Source of the DNA: Rhizomicrobium sp.
Lineage (GTDB): Bacteria; Pseudomonadota; Alphaproteobacteria; Micropepsales; Micropepsaceae
Assembly (NCBI GenBank): GCA_037200385.1
Contig: JBBCGL010000001.1
Coordinates: forward strand, 1,798,001 to 1,862,000
Direction: 5' to 3'
Length of the DNA stretch: 64,000 nucleotides
Shown: positions 42,649 through 50,563 of the stretch, piece after piece
How the letters are laid out: each line of letters starts with the position of its first letter
How positions within the stretch are numbered: the stretch's first letter is position 1
Translations under genes and position numbers: made by a program
Notes under the pieces: model-generated
The model's database searches: none
The model's input: only the letters and a program-made list of their open reading frames with translations
Told to the model about the DNA's origin: nothing

Positions 42649-45582
42649 ATGCAGATGGATGACGCACTGGCAAAGGCGACCGCGTTGTTTGCCGAAGTCA
42701 CTGACCGCGTCCGCGAGATTGAGACCGAGCAGGACGCACGTCTCCAACTCATCAATCGTATTTTGGTCGAGGTGCTGGGATGGGATTACGCCGACATCAA
42801 GACCGAACCTCATAGCCCTTCAGGATTCACTGATTACCTACTCAGCGCCACAGGCCAAAAGCGCCTTGTTGTGGAGGCCAAGCGCATAGGGACAATACTT
42901 GTCGATACCTTCAATCCGCGATTTGCCTCTTATAAGGTTGGCGGCAAGGCCATCGCCTCCGCAATCGACGGCGTCGAACAAGCAGCAAAATATTGTTTCG
43001 ACCACGGCGTAAACTGTGCGGTCGTAACCACGGGAGTTGCATGGATTGTCTTTATGCCCTTCCCCGGTGCGGGCGTTTCATTCCGTGAAGGTCATGCCTT
43101 CGTTTTTCCAAACTTCACGGCCATCCTCGACGAGTTCGCAGCGTTCTTTGATTTGCTATCAAAGTCTGGCGCCGCAAGCCGACTCTATACGCTGCGTTTC
43201 GCTCGCGCGGCAGGTCTCTCTATTGCGGAATTTGAGCCGCTTGTTGTTGCGAACCGAAACGAAGACGCGCGTCTGATTGCTCCTAGTCCTCTCGCAGCAG
43301 ATCTTGACCCGGTATTCCGAGAATTTTTCGGTGCGATGTCCGCCGATAACAATCTCGAAATGCTAATCGATTGCTTTGTGGAGACTCGGGAAAGCCGCTT
43401 CGCCGATGCCAGCCTTGAGAAACTTGTACGGACAGTAACCACCTCCATCGAGGAGCTGGGCCCCGCAACCGACAATCTTCTGGCTAAGGAAATTCTGACC
43501 GCCGTCGAAAGTGGCACTGGCGAAGCGATTGTCATCGTTGGAAATGCCGGCGCTGGCAAATCGACGTTCATGGAAAGATTTTTTGCTTCTGTGCTTGAGC
43601 CGACACTTCGCAGTAGGTGTTTAGTCATCAAAATCGATCTTAAAAAGTGGTCCGGCGACATAGGGGCGTTGCAGGGGTGGTTGACGCTCAAAGCAAAAGC
43701 CACGATTGAACAATTGCTCTATGGAGCGACTGGCCCCAACTACGACGCGCTGATGGGGCTATATTTCTCTGAATATCAACGATGGAGCCAGGGTCACTTC
43801 AAGCCGCTCTACGACTCTAACAAGGACGCCTTCAAGATTAAGTTCGGAGAGTTTTTGCACGAGCAGCTCGACAAAAATCCCTACGACTATGTTCTACGAA
43901 TGCTCTCGGATGTAGTGCATAATCGCAAGCTGCTACCGTGCCTGATTTTTGACAATACCGACGCCCTAGCAAGTCTGAAAGTACAAGAGAGCGTATTTCA
44001 GTTCTCTCAGGCAATAAGAGAGAACATTCCATTCACGTTTGCGATCGTACCGATAACGGATACAAGTTTTTGGCGGCTTTCTAAAGCCGGCCCGTTCCAA
44101 TCGTACAAGAGCAAAATGTTCTATTTGCCAGTGCCGTCCGCCAAGGCTGTGCTGGAAAAGAGAGTCGCTTACCTAAAACGAAAAGTCGACGAAAGCGTTG
44201 ACAAGAAAGCATACTTTCTTACCCGCGGGATTAAACTCAGCGTCGACAACATCAACGCCTTCGCAGCATGTGTCGAGGAAGTATTTCTCCAAGAAGATTT
44301 TGCAGCACGTCGAGTTAGTTGGCTCGCGAATAACAACGTTCAGACGACGCTCGCCATCACGCACCGTGTTATAATCTCGCCATACTTTAGTATCGATGAT
44401 CTGGTGAAGGCATATATTGCCGGCGGTGCGCAGATGCACGTGCAACTTGAGCACCGCAAAATGATGCACGCGTTGGTTCTCGGCAACCACAATCATTTTC
44501 AACCAGAAGAAAATCCATACATTTTGAATGTGTTCGAGATATCCCCGCATTACCCGACTAGTCCGCTGCTGCTTCTAAGCGTGCTGAAAGTGCTGATCGA
44601 TCGCGCAGGCGACGAGGCAGGTATCGGTAACTACATGTCGGTTGACCAAGTGCGGCAATATTTTGATTCAACCGGCGTCACTGAGGCCGCTATAAATTAC
44701 GGCTTGAGCGTCCTGTTAGCTCGCCGACTTTTGCAGCCATATGACGCATCGAATGAAACGTTGGAAACCTCAGACCGTATCGCGATTACCCATGCGGGCC
44801 GTATTCACTACGATATGGCACTGAATGATCCGATTTACCTGACCGATATGGCCTACGCCACGCCGGCCAGAAGTACCGAATTTGTCGATCGTCTGCGCGG
44901 GATTCGTAGCGAAGGTAAGATGGGGGCAGGTGCTTGGCGCGAAGTCCAGAAGTTGTTTGCTAATTATTGCGTCGCTGAAGACACGATTTTCATGCGACTG
45001 CCGGCAGACGAATTGTACAATGGGCAAAGACAGCTGAGAGCCGACCTTCGGGGACGGTGGATCGACGACACTATAGCGCAAGGCGCTAAGGGCGATGAAC
45101 GCACATCTCGTCAACCCGGATACAGTCAAGTTCCGGCCACTATAAAGTGGTTCAATCCCGCTAAAGGATATGGCTTTGTCGAAGCGGGGTTGGAAGAAGA
45201 TGCATTTCTCCACGGCACTATCTTAAAGCTCGCGGAAATCGATCACGTCAGCGAGGGAGACTCTATCACCTGTGACATTGCGGTAGGAGCTCAGGGCAGA
45301 TTGCAGGTGATTGCGGTATACTCATTGCAGCGAAGCCAGGGCTCAACGGTGCAAACGTCTACAGCTCAGCAGCAAGTTGATGGACACGTCGAGTTCTACA
45401 ATTCGCACAAAGGCTATGGCTTCATTAAGGCTGACCTACTCCCAGAAGACGTCTATGTCTCTGCGCGCGTCCTTGATCAGAGCGGCATAAAAAACCTGGT
45501 CCAAGATCAGGCGGTTCGCGTGAAGATTGAGTCCGGCCGATTGGGTAAGGGATACATGGCAACGTCAGTCGAGATCATATAG
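42649..45582 (+). CDS. Nuclease–P-loop NTPase–double cold-shock-domain protein
   Basis: A single 977-residue protein. Domains in order: (1) residues 1-140, an HsdR-N-like PD-(D/E)xK nuclease with Asp62 (GFTDYLL) and Glu76-x-Lys78 (VVEAKR), preceded by QLINRILVEVLGWD, the helix typical of restriction R-subunit N-termini; (2) about 240-640, a STAND/AAA-like NTPase with Walker A GNAGAGKST (298-306) and Walker B LPCLIFDNTDAL (Asp435, Asp438); (3) about 640-800, a helical/winged-helix stretch; (4) two cold-shock domains, with KWFNPAKGYGFV (833-844) and EFYNSHKGYGFI (915-926). An AAAGG ribosome site precedes the ATG at 42649; GTG at 42631 is an alternative. Base composition is lower in G+C than the neighbours. 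It is probably a single-gene defence effector that senses nucleic acid. Confidence 0.87.
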   Translation: MQMDDALAKATALFAEVTDRVREIETEQDARLQLINRILVEVLGWDYADIKTEPHSPSGFTDYLLSATGQKRLVVEAKRIGTILVDTFNPRFASYKVGGKAIASAIDGVEQAAKYCFDHGVNCAVVTTGVAWIVFMPFPGAGVSFREGHAFVFPNFTAILDEFAAFFDLLSKSGAASRLYTLRFARAAGLSIAEFEPLVVANRNEDARLIAPSPLAADLDPVFREFFGAMSADNNLEMLIDCFVETRESRFADASLEKLVRTVTTSIEELGPATDNLLAKEILTAVESGTGEAIVIVGNAGAGKSTFMERFFASVLEPTLRSRCLVIKIDLKKWSGDIGALQGWLTLKAKATIEQLLYGATGPNYDALMGLYFSEYQRWSQGHFKPLYDSNKDAFKIKFGEFLHEQLDKNPYDYVLRMLSDVVHNRKLLPCLIFDNTDALASLKVQESVFQFSQAIRENIPFTFAIVPITDTSFWRLSKAGPFQSYKSKMFYLPVPSAKAVLEKRVAYLKRKVDESVDKKAYFLTRGIKLSVDNINAFAACVEEVFLQEDFAARRVSWLANNNVQTTLAITHRVIISPYFSIDDLVKAYIAGGAQMHVQLEHRKMMHALVLGNHNHFQPEENPYILNVFEISPHYPTSPLLLLSVLKVLIDRAGDEAGIGNYMSVDQVRQYFDSTGVTEAAINYGLSVLLARRLLQPYDASNETLETSDRIAITHAGRIHYDMALNDPIYLTDMAYATPARSTEFVDRLRGIRSEGKMGAGAWREVQKLFANYCVAEDTIFMRLPADELYNGQRQLRADLRGRWIDDTIAQGAKGDERTSRQPGYSQVPATIKWFNPAKGYGFVEAGLEEDAFLHGTILKLAEIDHVSEGDSITCDIAVGAQGRLQVIAVYSLQRSQGSTVQTSTAQQQVDGHVEFYNSHKGYGFIKADLLPEDVYVSARVLDQSGIKNLVQDQAVRVKIESGRLGKGYMATSVEII

Positions 45583-45606
45583 CGCTCACTATTTGAGATT
45601 GGCCGC

Positions 45607-46200
45607 TCAATCAGACGAAGGTGGCGTTACTGCAACTTCAATTGAACGCCATACCCGACGGGCGAGTGTTCTTTCCTCTTCACCGAGGACGGCAGCGTAG
45701 ATCGCCGTAGTCTCTATTCGTGCGTGGCCCATCCATCGCTGAAGGATATTTAGCGGGACGCCGTTAAGCACCGCGTCCACAGCAAATCCATGTCGAAGTG
45801 CTTTTGGCTTACACTGCTGTTCACCAATACCCGCCGTGCGCATGATCGCTTTTACCCGGCTCCACGCGTGGGTCCGCTGAAACGCCCAAAGACGGTCTCC
45901 GCTCTGGTTAGCTCCAAGTGCGATGAGCCGTCGGAGGAGAAAGGCGGGAGCGGGCACCAAGCGAAATCGCTTCTTCCCTCGCTGTTTTAGAGTCTGAAAA
46001 ACAATACCTTCGTCCCCGGCATCCACTCCGGAACAGCCAAGAGCCAAGACCTCTGAGATGCGCGCGCCGGTGATCGCGAGTGTCAGACAAAACGCTGCAA
46101 AATCGGTCTCTGCTTGCAAAGCGGTCCTAACGAATGCCTCTCTTTCGCGGGGAACGATGTATTTGCGTGCGCCGTAAGCGTCAAAAAGGGAATCCGACAT
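45607..46200 (-). CDS. Short tyrosine recombinase, catalytic domain only
   Basis: A 197-residue integrase/XerC-like recombinase. Conserved motifs are TGARISEVLAL with the first Arg, LRHGFAVDAV (His-x-x-Arg region, here R-H), GHARIETTAIYA with the Tyr nucleophile. It lacks the N-terminal SAM-like core-binding domain of full integrases. Such short forms are common on plasmids as resolvases. The ATG at 46200 is chosen because the frame above it reads through the 25-bp palindrome at 46265. It is convergent with the nuclease–NTPase gene (24 bp apart). Confidence 0.85.
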   Translation of the reverse strand: MSDSLFDAYGARKYIVPREREAFVRTALQAETDFAAFCLTLAITGARISEVLALGCSGVDAGDEGIVFQTLKQRGKKRFRLVPAPAFLLRRLIALGANQSGDRLWAFQRTHAWSRVKAIMRTAGIGEQQCKPKALRHGFAVDAVLNGVPLNILQRWMGHARIETTAIYAAVLGEEERTLARRVWRSIEVAVTPPSSD

Positions 46201-46264
46201 AGGCGAATTCCGCGCATTTTGTGCCGAAAAGCGAGGTTGAGCGGTTGACGGAGAAAAGGAGGCG

Positions 46265-46289
46265 TGAACAGAATACAGCATTCTGTTCA
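46265..46289. repeat. 25-bp palindrome, copy B (right of the module)
   Basis: Perfect 10-bp arms TGAACAGAAT / ATTCTGTTCA around ACAGC. It lies 65 bp before the recombinase start and is inverted relative to copy A at 42528, so the pair flanks the 3.7-kb nuclease–NTPase plus recombinase module. Seen from each downstream gene, both copies point the same way. Confidence 0.85.
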
Positions 46290-46341
46290 CCGATACGCTC
46301 GCGCATCCGAGTCGCCTAGCGAAATCGATCCACATTTTTCT

Positions 46342-46593
46342 CTACAATTTGAGGCACGCAGGCCCCCACTTGGCGAAGTACTGCTGCCAGGTGATTTTGC
46401 CTTCGCACGCGGCGGCAAAATCCGCCCGCTGCGCCTCGCACATCCCGCTCGGACGAATGGGAATCGGCAACGGGCTTACAACGACATCCGCTGCACCGCG
46501 CCAGTCATACCCATATGATTTACAGCTTTGGCCAGCTGCCCTTATCGGCTCCGGGTGCGGCCTCCACCAGGAGCCTCCGGCTGCCGGTCGGGA
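46342..46593 (-). other. Possible cysteine-containing small coding frame without clear start
   Basis: An open minus-strand frame of 83 codons that overlaps the relaxase 3' end in another phase. Its C-terminal part reads like protein: SYGYDWRGAADVVVSPLPIP, then MCEAQRADFAAACEGKITWQ and WGPACLKL, with four Cys. Only an internal ATG is available (33 residues). It may be a remnant of a gene fused or cut by rearrangement, or a small exported protein with an unusual start. Confidence 0.35.
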
Positions 46594-47855
46594 TCTCGGT
46601 CAGTCCAGTGCTCTCCTTCGAGGGAATTTGCCGAAGCGCGGTCAAGCGCCCGGCCCATCCTGTCGGTGACTTCTTTGCCGGATGCCTTCGCCTTCATGCG
46701 CTCATAGAGCGACAAATGATTCCCGGATATCTGCTGCTCTGCACGCGGTGTCTCGCCGGCCTTTATTTTTTCATAATGCGAAACAGCGGCTTGCGGTCTC
46801 TGCGGCCGCGCTTCCTTATCAATATTCTTCTGTCGGCGCTTGTGATGCTTGAGCGCCGCTGTGGACTGGGTCACATAATCTTCGCCCCGCGCATATGATT
46901 TTCCAACCTTCGCCTTCTTCCGCGCTCCGCGGCCTTCCGCCGTGCGACGCTTCCGGTCGTCGTCCTGCTCTTTCGCCTTCTTGATTGCGTTTTTGTCCAA
47001 CGCGTTATCCCATTCGGCCTGATCGAGTAGCGATAACCGACCCTGTTGGCGGTCTAACTGTGCCTCTTTCGCTTGCTCGGCTTTTGGCAGGTTTCCCCGG
47101 TCGACCGGCTTCATGAACTCGCGCAGTTCTGCCGCCTTTACCCCTTCGATCCGGCGCGCGAGGCTGTGAACGCCGCCTTCGCGATCGACAATCACAAAAT
47201 CTCGCCGGTCGCCCTGGGCGAGTATGTAGCCTTTGGCTTCGAGTGCGGCCTTGAATGCCTCAGCGCCGCCGCTTGCTCGGAACGCCGCTGTCACTTCGGC
47301 GCGGACTTCGTTGCCCTTGATGCCGGTGCGTTCTTCCTGCCGCATTTCCGCGCGTGAAGGACTGCGGTCTGGCCGCTCGGCGCCGTCGCGTTCGGCATGT
47401 GCGCCTTGCACATGGGGATGATCGAAGCGCCGCTCCAGGTCGCGTGCGACTTCCTCGTGTTTCCGGTAGTTATGGCTGTCCGGGACGGCCCGCATGTTTT
47501 CGAGATCAATGCGCGTCCAGACGACGTGGATGTGCTCGCGCCCCAGCTTTTCGTGAAGGACGACGACGCGGGCGTGACCTTCCAGTCCCAGCTTCTTCTC
47601 CAACGCGTCGATTGCCTCGCTGCGTTGCTCTGGCGTCAGGCGATATGGCGGTTCGGGATTGATTTTCCCGTGGTACAGCGGCTTCTCGCATTTGGTGCCC
47701 TCGGCGTAGGCATCCATCTCGATGAGGGCGCCAACAAGGTCTTGTGCAAGCGTGCCTTTGACTTCGAGGACCTCGACACGCTCGTTCTTTTCGGCGTTCC
47801 CGAGATAGGGACCAAGAGCCTGCGGCCCGGTGATCGACTTGCCCTTGATAATCAT
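46542..47855 (-). CDS. Relaxase/mobilisation nuclease (MOBP-like)
   Basis: A 437-residue relaxase. The N-terminal domain (1-145) has the three-His metal motif HEKLGREHIH (His101, His108, His110) and Tyr17 in GPYLGN as a candidate nicking residue. The rest is charged and helical (about 150-437), with a basic linker. It would nick the element at oriT and lead the strand into a conjugation channel. The start codon overlaps the mobC stop (ATGA). It ends at 46542, overlapping a small frame. Confidence 0.9.
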   Translation of the reverse strand: MIIKGKSITGPQALGPYLGNAEKNERVEVLEVKGTLAQDLVGALIEMDAYAEGTKCEKPLYHGKINPEPPYRLTPEQRSEAIDALEKKLGLEGHARVVVLHEKLGREHIHVVWTRIDLENMRAVPDSHNYRKHEEVARDLERRFDHPHVQGAHAERDGAERPDRSPSRAEMRQEERTGIKGNEVRAEVTAAFRASGGAEAFKAALEAKGYILAQGDRRDFVIVDREGGVHSLARRIEGVKAAELREFMKPVDRGNLPKAEQAKEAQLDRQQGRLSLLDQAEWDNALDKNAIKKAKEQDDDRKRRTAEGRGARKKAKVGKSYARGEDYVTQSTAALKHHKRRQKNIDKEARPQRPQAAVSHYEKIKAGETPRAEQQISGNHLSLYERMKAKASGKEVTDRMGRALDRASANSLEGEHWTDRDPDRQPEAPGGGRTRSR

Positions 47856-48208
47856 GGCTCGCGTCCGAGTGCCTTGAGGAGCGACGCCCTCATCTTATGC
47901 AACCCGGCAAGGGCAGTCTCAACTTCCTGGGCTTTGACGGCATCGCCGCTGTTCGCCCGGTGCGCGAGTTGGTTGAGATTGCTGCCGATCTTTCCGACTT
48001 CGCCGAGGAGACGGACCAGTTCTGTCTTTTCGGTCGGACGGCGCTTGCCCTGTCGGGGCACAGGCGCCCCGAGCACGACCTGGCGGACGTAGCTTCCCGG
48101 CGTGAGGCCCGCGTCTTCCGCTGCCGCGTTGACAGCCGCGCGCTCGTCCTCTGTCAGCCGGATCGTGATGTGACTGCTCCGTGCGCGTTTTTCAGTGCCG
48201 CTGGTCAT
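47852..48208 (-). CDS. mobC: MobC-like relaxosome protein
   Basis: A 118-residue protein with a ribbon-helix-helix start (SHITIRLTEDERAAVNAAAEDAGLTPGSYVRQVVLGA, about residues 12-48) and the conserved bacterial MobC tail LLGEVGKIGSNLNQLAHRAN. It binds near oriT and helps the relaxase open the DNA. An alternative start lies at 48250. Translationally coupled to the relaxase by a 4-bp overlap. Confidence 0.88.
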   Translation of the reverse strand: MTSGTEKRARSSHITIRLTEDERAAVNAAAEDAGLTPGSYVRQVVLGAPVPRQGKRRPTEKTELVRLLGEVGKIGSNLNQLAHRANSGDAVKAQEVETALAGLHKMRASLLKALGREP

Positions 48209-48250
48209 AGCCGGCACCCGGGGCCTGGAAGGAGCCGTAGAGGGAAACAT

Positions 48251-48317
48251 CCCACGTCCGGCGCTGGCGTCTTGGGGAGCAAGGCTCCTCGGACGGGGGT
48301 CCCGAGGGAGCGACCCC
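48251..48317. other. Presumed oriT region (left half), interrupted by an IS element
   Basis: Non-coding DNA directly upstream of mobC, the usual place for oriT. Joined to the sequence right of the IS (from 49660), it would read with the inverted repeat GGGGTC...GACCCC and several GC-rich arms. No known nic consensus is recognisable to me, so this is inferred from position only. Confidence 0.4.
48307..48317. repeat. 11-bp target-site duplication of the IS (left copy)
   Basis: GGAGCGACCCC at 48307-48317 is repeated exactly at 49649-49659, directly outside the two ends of the IS. This is the expected length for an IS4-family insertion. Confidence 0.92.
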
Positions 48318-49648
48318 CATAGGCGCTAACTTTGCGGCGCTCATGGCGGCAGCTCCAGTTGGAGGGTTCGTCGTCTTGGCGGCTCGAACAATCTGTAGAA
48401 GACGCCTTCGAGCCGTCGCCACATCTGTTCAATGCCGTCCATGACGATGACGAGGAGAGCGGTTTTGAGCAAATGCTGGACGCGCCAGATAGAGTGCCGC
48501 CGCCCGCGCGTTGCGATCCGCACAGGGGGGAGAGTCCAGCGCTTGCTGGGTCAGTTTGTCGAGAACCAGAGCGAGCAGCAGATGACTGTTGAGCCAGGTT
48601 CGCGCCAAATCCTTGTCCTTGGCCGGGAGGCGGTCGAAGCGCAGCAGCGACTTCAGGCGCTTGAACGCCAACTCGATCTGCCAACGCATCCGGTACAACG
48701 CCAGGATCTTTTGCGCGGGGTAGTGCTCGGCATCGAGCGAGGTGACGACCATCAGATAGCGCGCCGCCGTCATGCTGCGCTTGTCTCCCGGGCGGCAGTT
48801 CTTCTGGGCCTTGAGCCTTACGTTGCGCTCGGCCTTTGCCGTGGCCTCTTCGTCGCGCGCCAGCACAATCAGCCGCGTCGTCAGCGTCCGTTCCTTGACC
48901 GCGACCTGCACGCGCAGATCGGCTATCTCGCCGGGCTTGAGATGTTCCAGACGGCCGAGCAGGTTCAAGCGGCTGCCGTCCGCGTCGCGCCAGGCCAGCG
49001 AGCGCCAGCCCGTGCGGATCAGGTAGTCGGCACCGCAGTCCAGGGCATAAGCGAGCCCCGAACCGCGCGCATAGCCGCGGTCGGCGATTGCCAGTTCTCC
49101 GGCATTGAGCCGATGACGCGACAGGTGCTCGCCGGCATGCTGATCGGTCAGTTCGAAGCCCGTGAAGCCGACATCGGTGCGATAGCGGCAGTGCAGGACC
49201 CAGTCCGCCGTCGTCCCGCCCGGTTGCGCCACGCTGGTGGCATCGATCAGCACGATCGGACGCTCGCAGGGGATCGCCTGCTCCAGCCGCGATGCCAACG
49301 CCGTGCCGACCAGCGCCTCCATCCAATCGGCCATGCGGCGCAAAGCCTTGAGCACGGCGACATCGGACAGCTCCGCAAGTCCGCTGCCGCTCGCCCAGCC
49401 CGCCGCCGTGCGCAACGACATTCCGCCGGGGCCGTACAGCCAAGCCAGGCGCAGCAATTGCTGGGCTTGGCCCAGCTTGCGGCTGCGCACGATCGCACGG
49501 CGCGCCCGTGCCAGCGATTGAAGCTCCGCGCCGGGCATAACCGCCAAAGCAAGCTCGTCCCAGCGACCGGTCAGCAAAGATGCGATTCGCATCTTCCCTA
49601 TGAATCACAGAGCGATTCCATACGTCCATGCTTAAGTTAGCGCCTATG
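48318..49648. mobile_element. IS4-family insertion sequence, 1331 bp
   Basis: Perfect 15-bp terminal inverted repeats (CATAGGCGCTAACTT at 48318-48332; its complement at 49634-49648), an 11-bp target duplication on both sides, and one DDE transposase gene on the minus strand. The clean ends and duplication show a recent insertion. It separates mobC from the coupling-protein genes. Confidence 0.93.
48429..49592 (-). CDS. IS4-family DDE transposase, C-terminus possibly frameshifted
   Basis: A 387-residue transposase. Catalytic residues: Asp in LIDATSV, Asp in LAIADRGY and Glu in YRMRWQIELAFKRLK, which fulfils the Y-(2)-R-(3)-E-(6)-K IS4 signature. After about residue 350 the sequence turns arginine-rich (SPRHRHGRH), while another frame just downstream (48341-48520) reads SIWRVQHLLKTALLVIVMDGI and ends LQLELPP, which looks like the native C-terminus. 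Either a frameshift has altered the end or frameshifting is used in expression. Confidence 0.88.
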   Translation of the reverse strand: MRIASLLTGRWDELALAVMPGAELQSLARARRAIVRSRKLGQAQQLLRLAWLYGPGGMSLRTAAGWASGSGLAELSDVAVLKALRRMADWMEALVGTALASRLEQAIPCERPIVLIDATSVAQPGGTTADWVLHCRYRTDVGFTGFELTDQHAGEHLSRHRLNAGELAIADRGYARGSGLAYALDCGADYLIRTGWRSLAWRDADGSRLNLLGRLEHLKPGEIADLRVQVAVKERTLTTRLIVLARDEEATAKAERNVRLKAQKNCRPGDKRSMTAARYLMVVTSLDAEHYPAQKILALYRMRWQIELAFKRLKSLLRFDRLPAKDKDLARTWLNSHLLLALVLDKLTQQALDSPPCADRNARAAALYLARPAFAQNRSPRHRHGRH

Positions 49649-49659
49649 GGAGCGACCCC
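49649..49659. repeat. 11-bp target-site duplication of the IS (right copy)
   Basis: Exact repeat of GGAGCGACCCC found at 48307-48317. Confidence 0.92.
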
Positions 49660-50086
49660 TTCGGTCCGGGACGCAGGGGCTGAAGCACCTCTGCGCGGGC
49701 CATCCAACGAGGGGCAAGGCCTTTTTTTAGGGGGTGCACGGGGGCGCAAGCCCCCTGCCAAGCCGCGCGGCGCGCAAGGGTTTTCGGCTCTGCCGGAAAT
49801 CCGACGCGCACTACCGCGCATGGCTTGCCAAACCTTTCTCTCGACTATTTTTGCCCTTTTTCTCCCTCGGAGCGAGCACCTCGATCCCCCTCAATATGGG
49901 GGACGAGGTGCGGCGGCAGGGCAACCGCCGCCCGTTCCGGCCATGGCACGGAATATGGGAAATATACCAGATCGTCCGTAGCCGGGACTATCCCAAGAAA
50001 CTGGTAGATCGAGGCGCACCCCAATCTCTTGTGAAATTTTCGGTCGGTGGGGTTAGAATTATCCCGTCACTCCGGGGACGCTCGCC
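49660..50086. other. Non-coding interval right of the IS
   Basis: 427 bp without a convincing gene. It probably continues the presumed oriT/mob intergenic region. A hairpin with perfect 6-bp arms, GGGGGC-GCAA-GCCCCC (49740-49755), follows a T-rich tract (about 49722-49728). A promoter for the genes at 50087 should lie in the second half. Confidence 0.5.
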
Positions 50087-50560
50087 ATGCACGGGTGGGA
50101 TCGGCCAGAAAACCTAGTCGCCGCGCTTGTCGCGGCAGGCCTGGGCCTGATCGTCTTCAACTGGATTCGCAAATTTCCCTGGCGACGCTATTTCCTCTCT
50201 CTGCCTGAACGCTTCAAAAGCAGCTGGCACCTCTTGAGGGGATACATCCGGCCCCTCTTTGTAGGCGTGACAGTGTGCGGGCTAGGCATTTTCGCTCTCC
50301 ATCGCACCGGAAATCCCAGCAACCATGAAGGCGTTATGGCGCTGCTGTTATATGCTGGCTTTTGCCAAAGCGCTGTTCTCGTCCTGTCCCTTTTCTCTCT
50401 CGTATATGAGACGCTTTTCGTTGCCGACTCCTCGCTCGGCTTTGAAGATCGCGCACACCACTATCCGTACGGCAAACCTCCCGTCGCGCGGGAAAGCCAT
50501 GTACATATCGCTCTCAAAGGCGATCCCACACCAGAGATTCCCCCTCAATTCGAGGACTAG
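50087..50560 (+). CDS. Small membrane protein upstream of the coupling protein
   Basis: A 157-residue protein with three hydrophobic segments (about residues 8-24, 55-72 and 83-108) and a hydrophilic C-terminal tail (120-157). No family recognised. It ends 3 bp before the coupling-protein gene, so it is probably co-expressed; it could supply the transmembrane part that the short coupling protein lacks. Confidence 0.72.
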   Translation: MHGWDRPENLVAALVAAGLGLIVFNWIRKFPWRRYFLSLPERFKSSWHLLRGYIRPLFVGVTVCGLGIFALHRTGNPSNHEGVMALLLYAGFCQSAVLVLSLFSLVYETLFVADSSLGFEDRAHHYPYGKPPVARESHVHIALKGDPTPEIPPQFED

Positions 50561-50563
50561 CCC

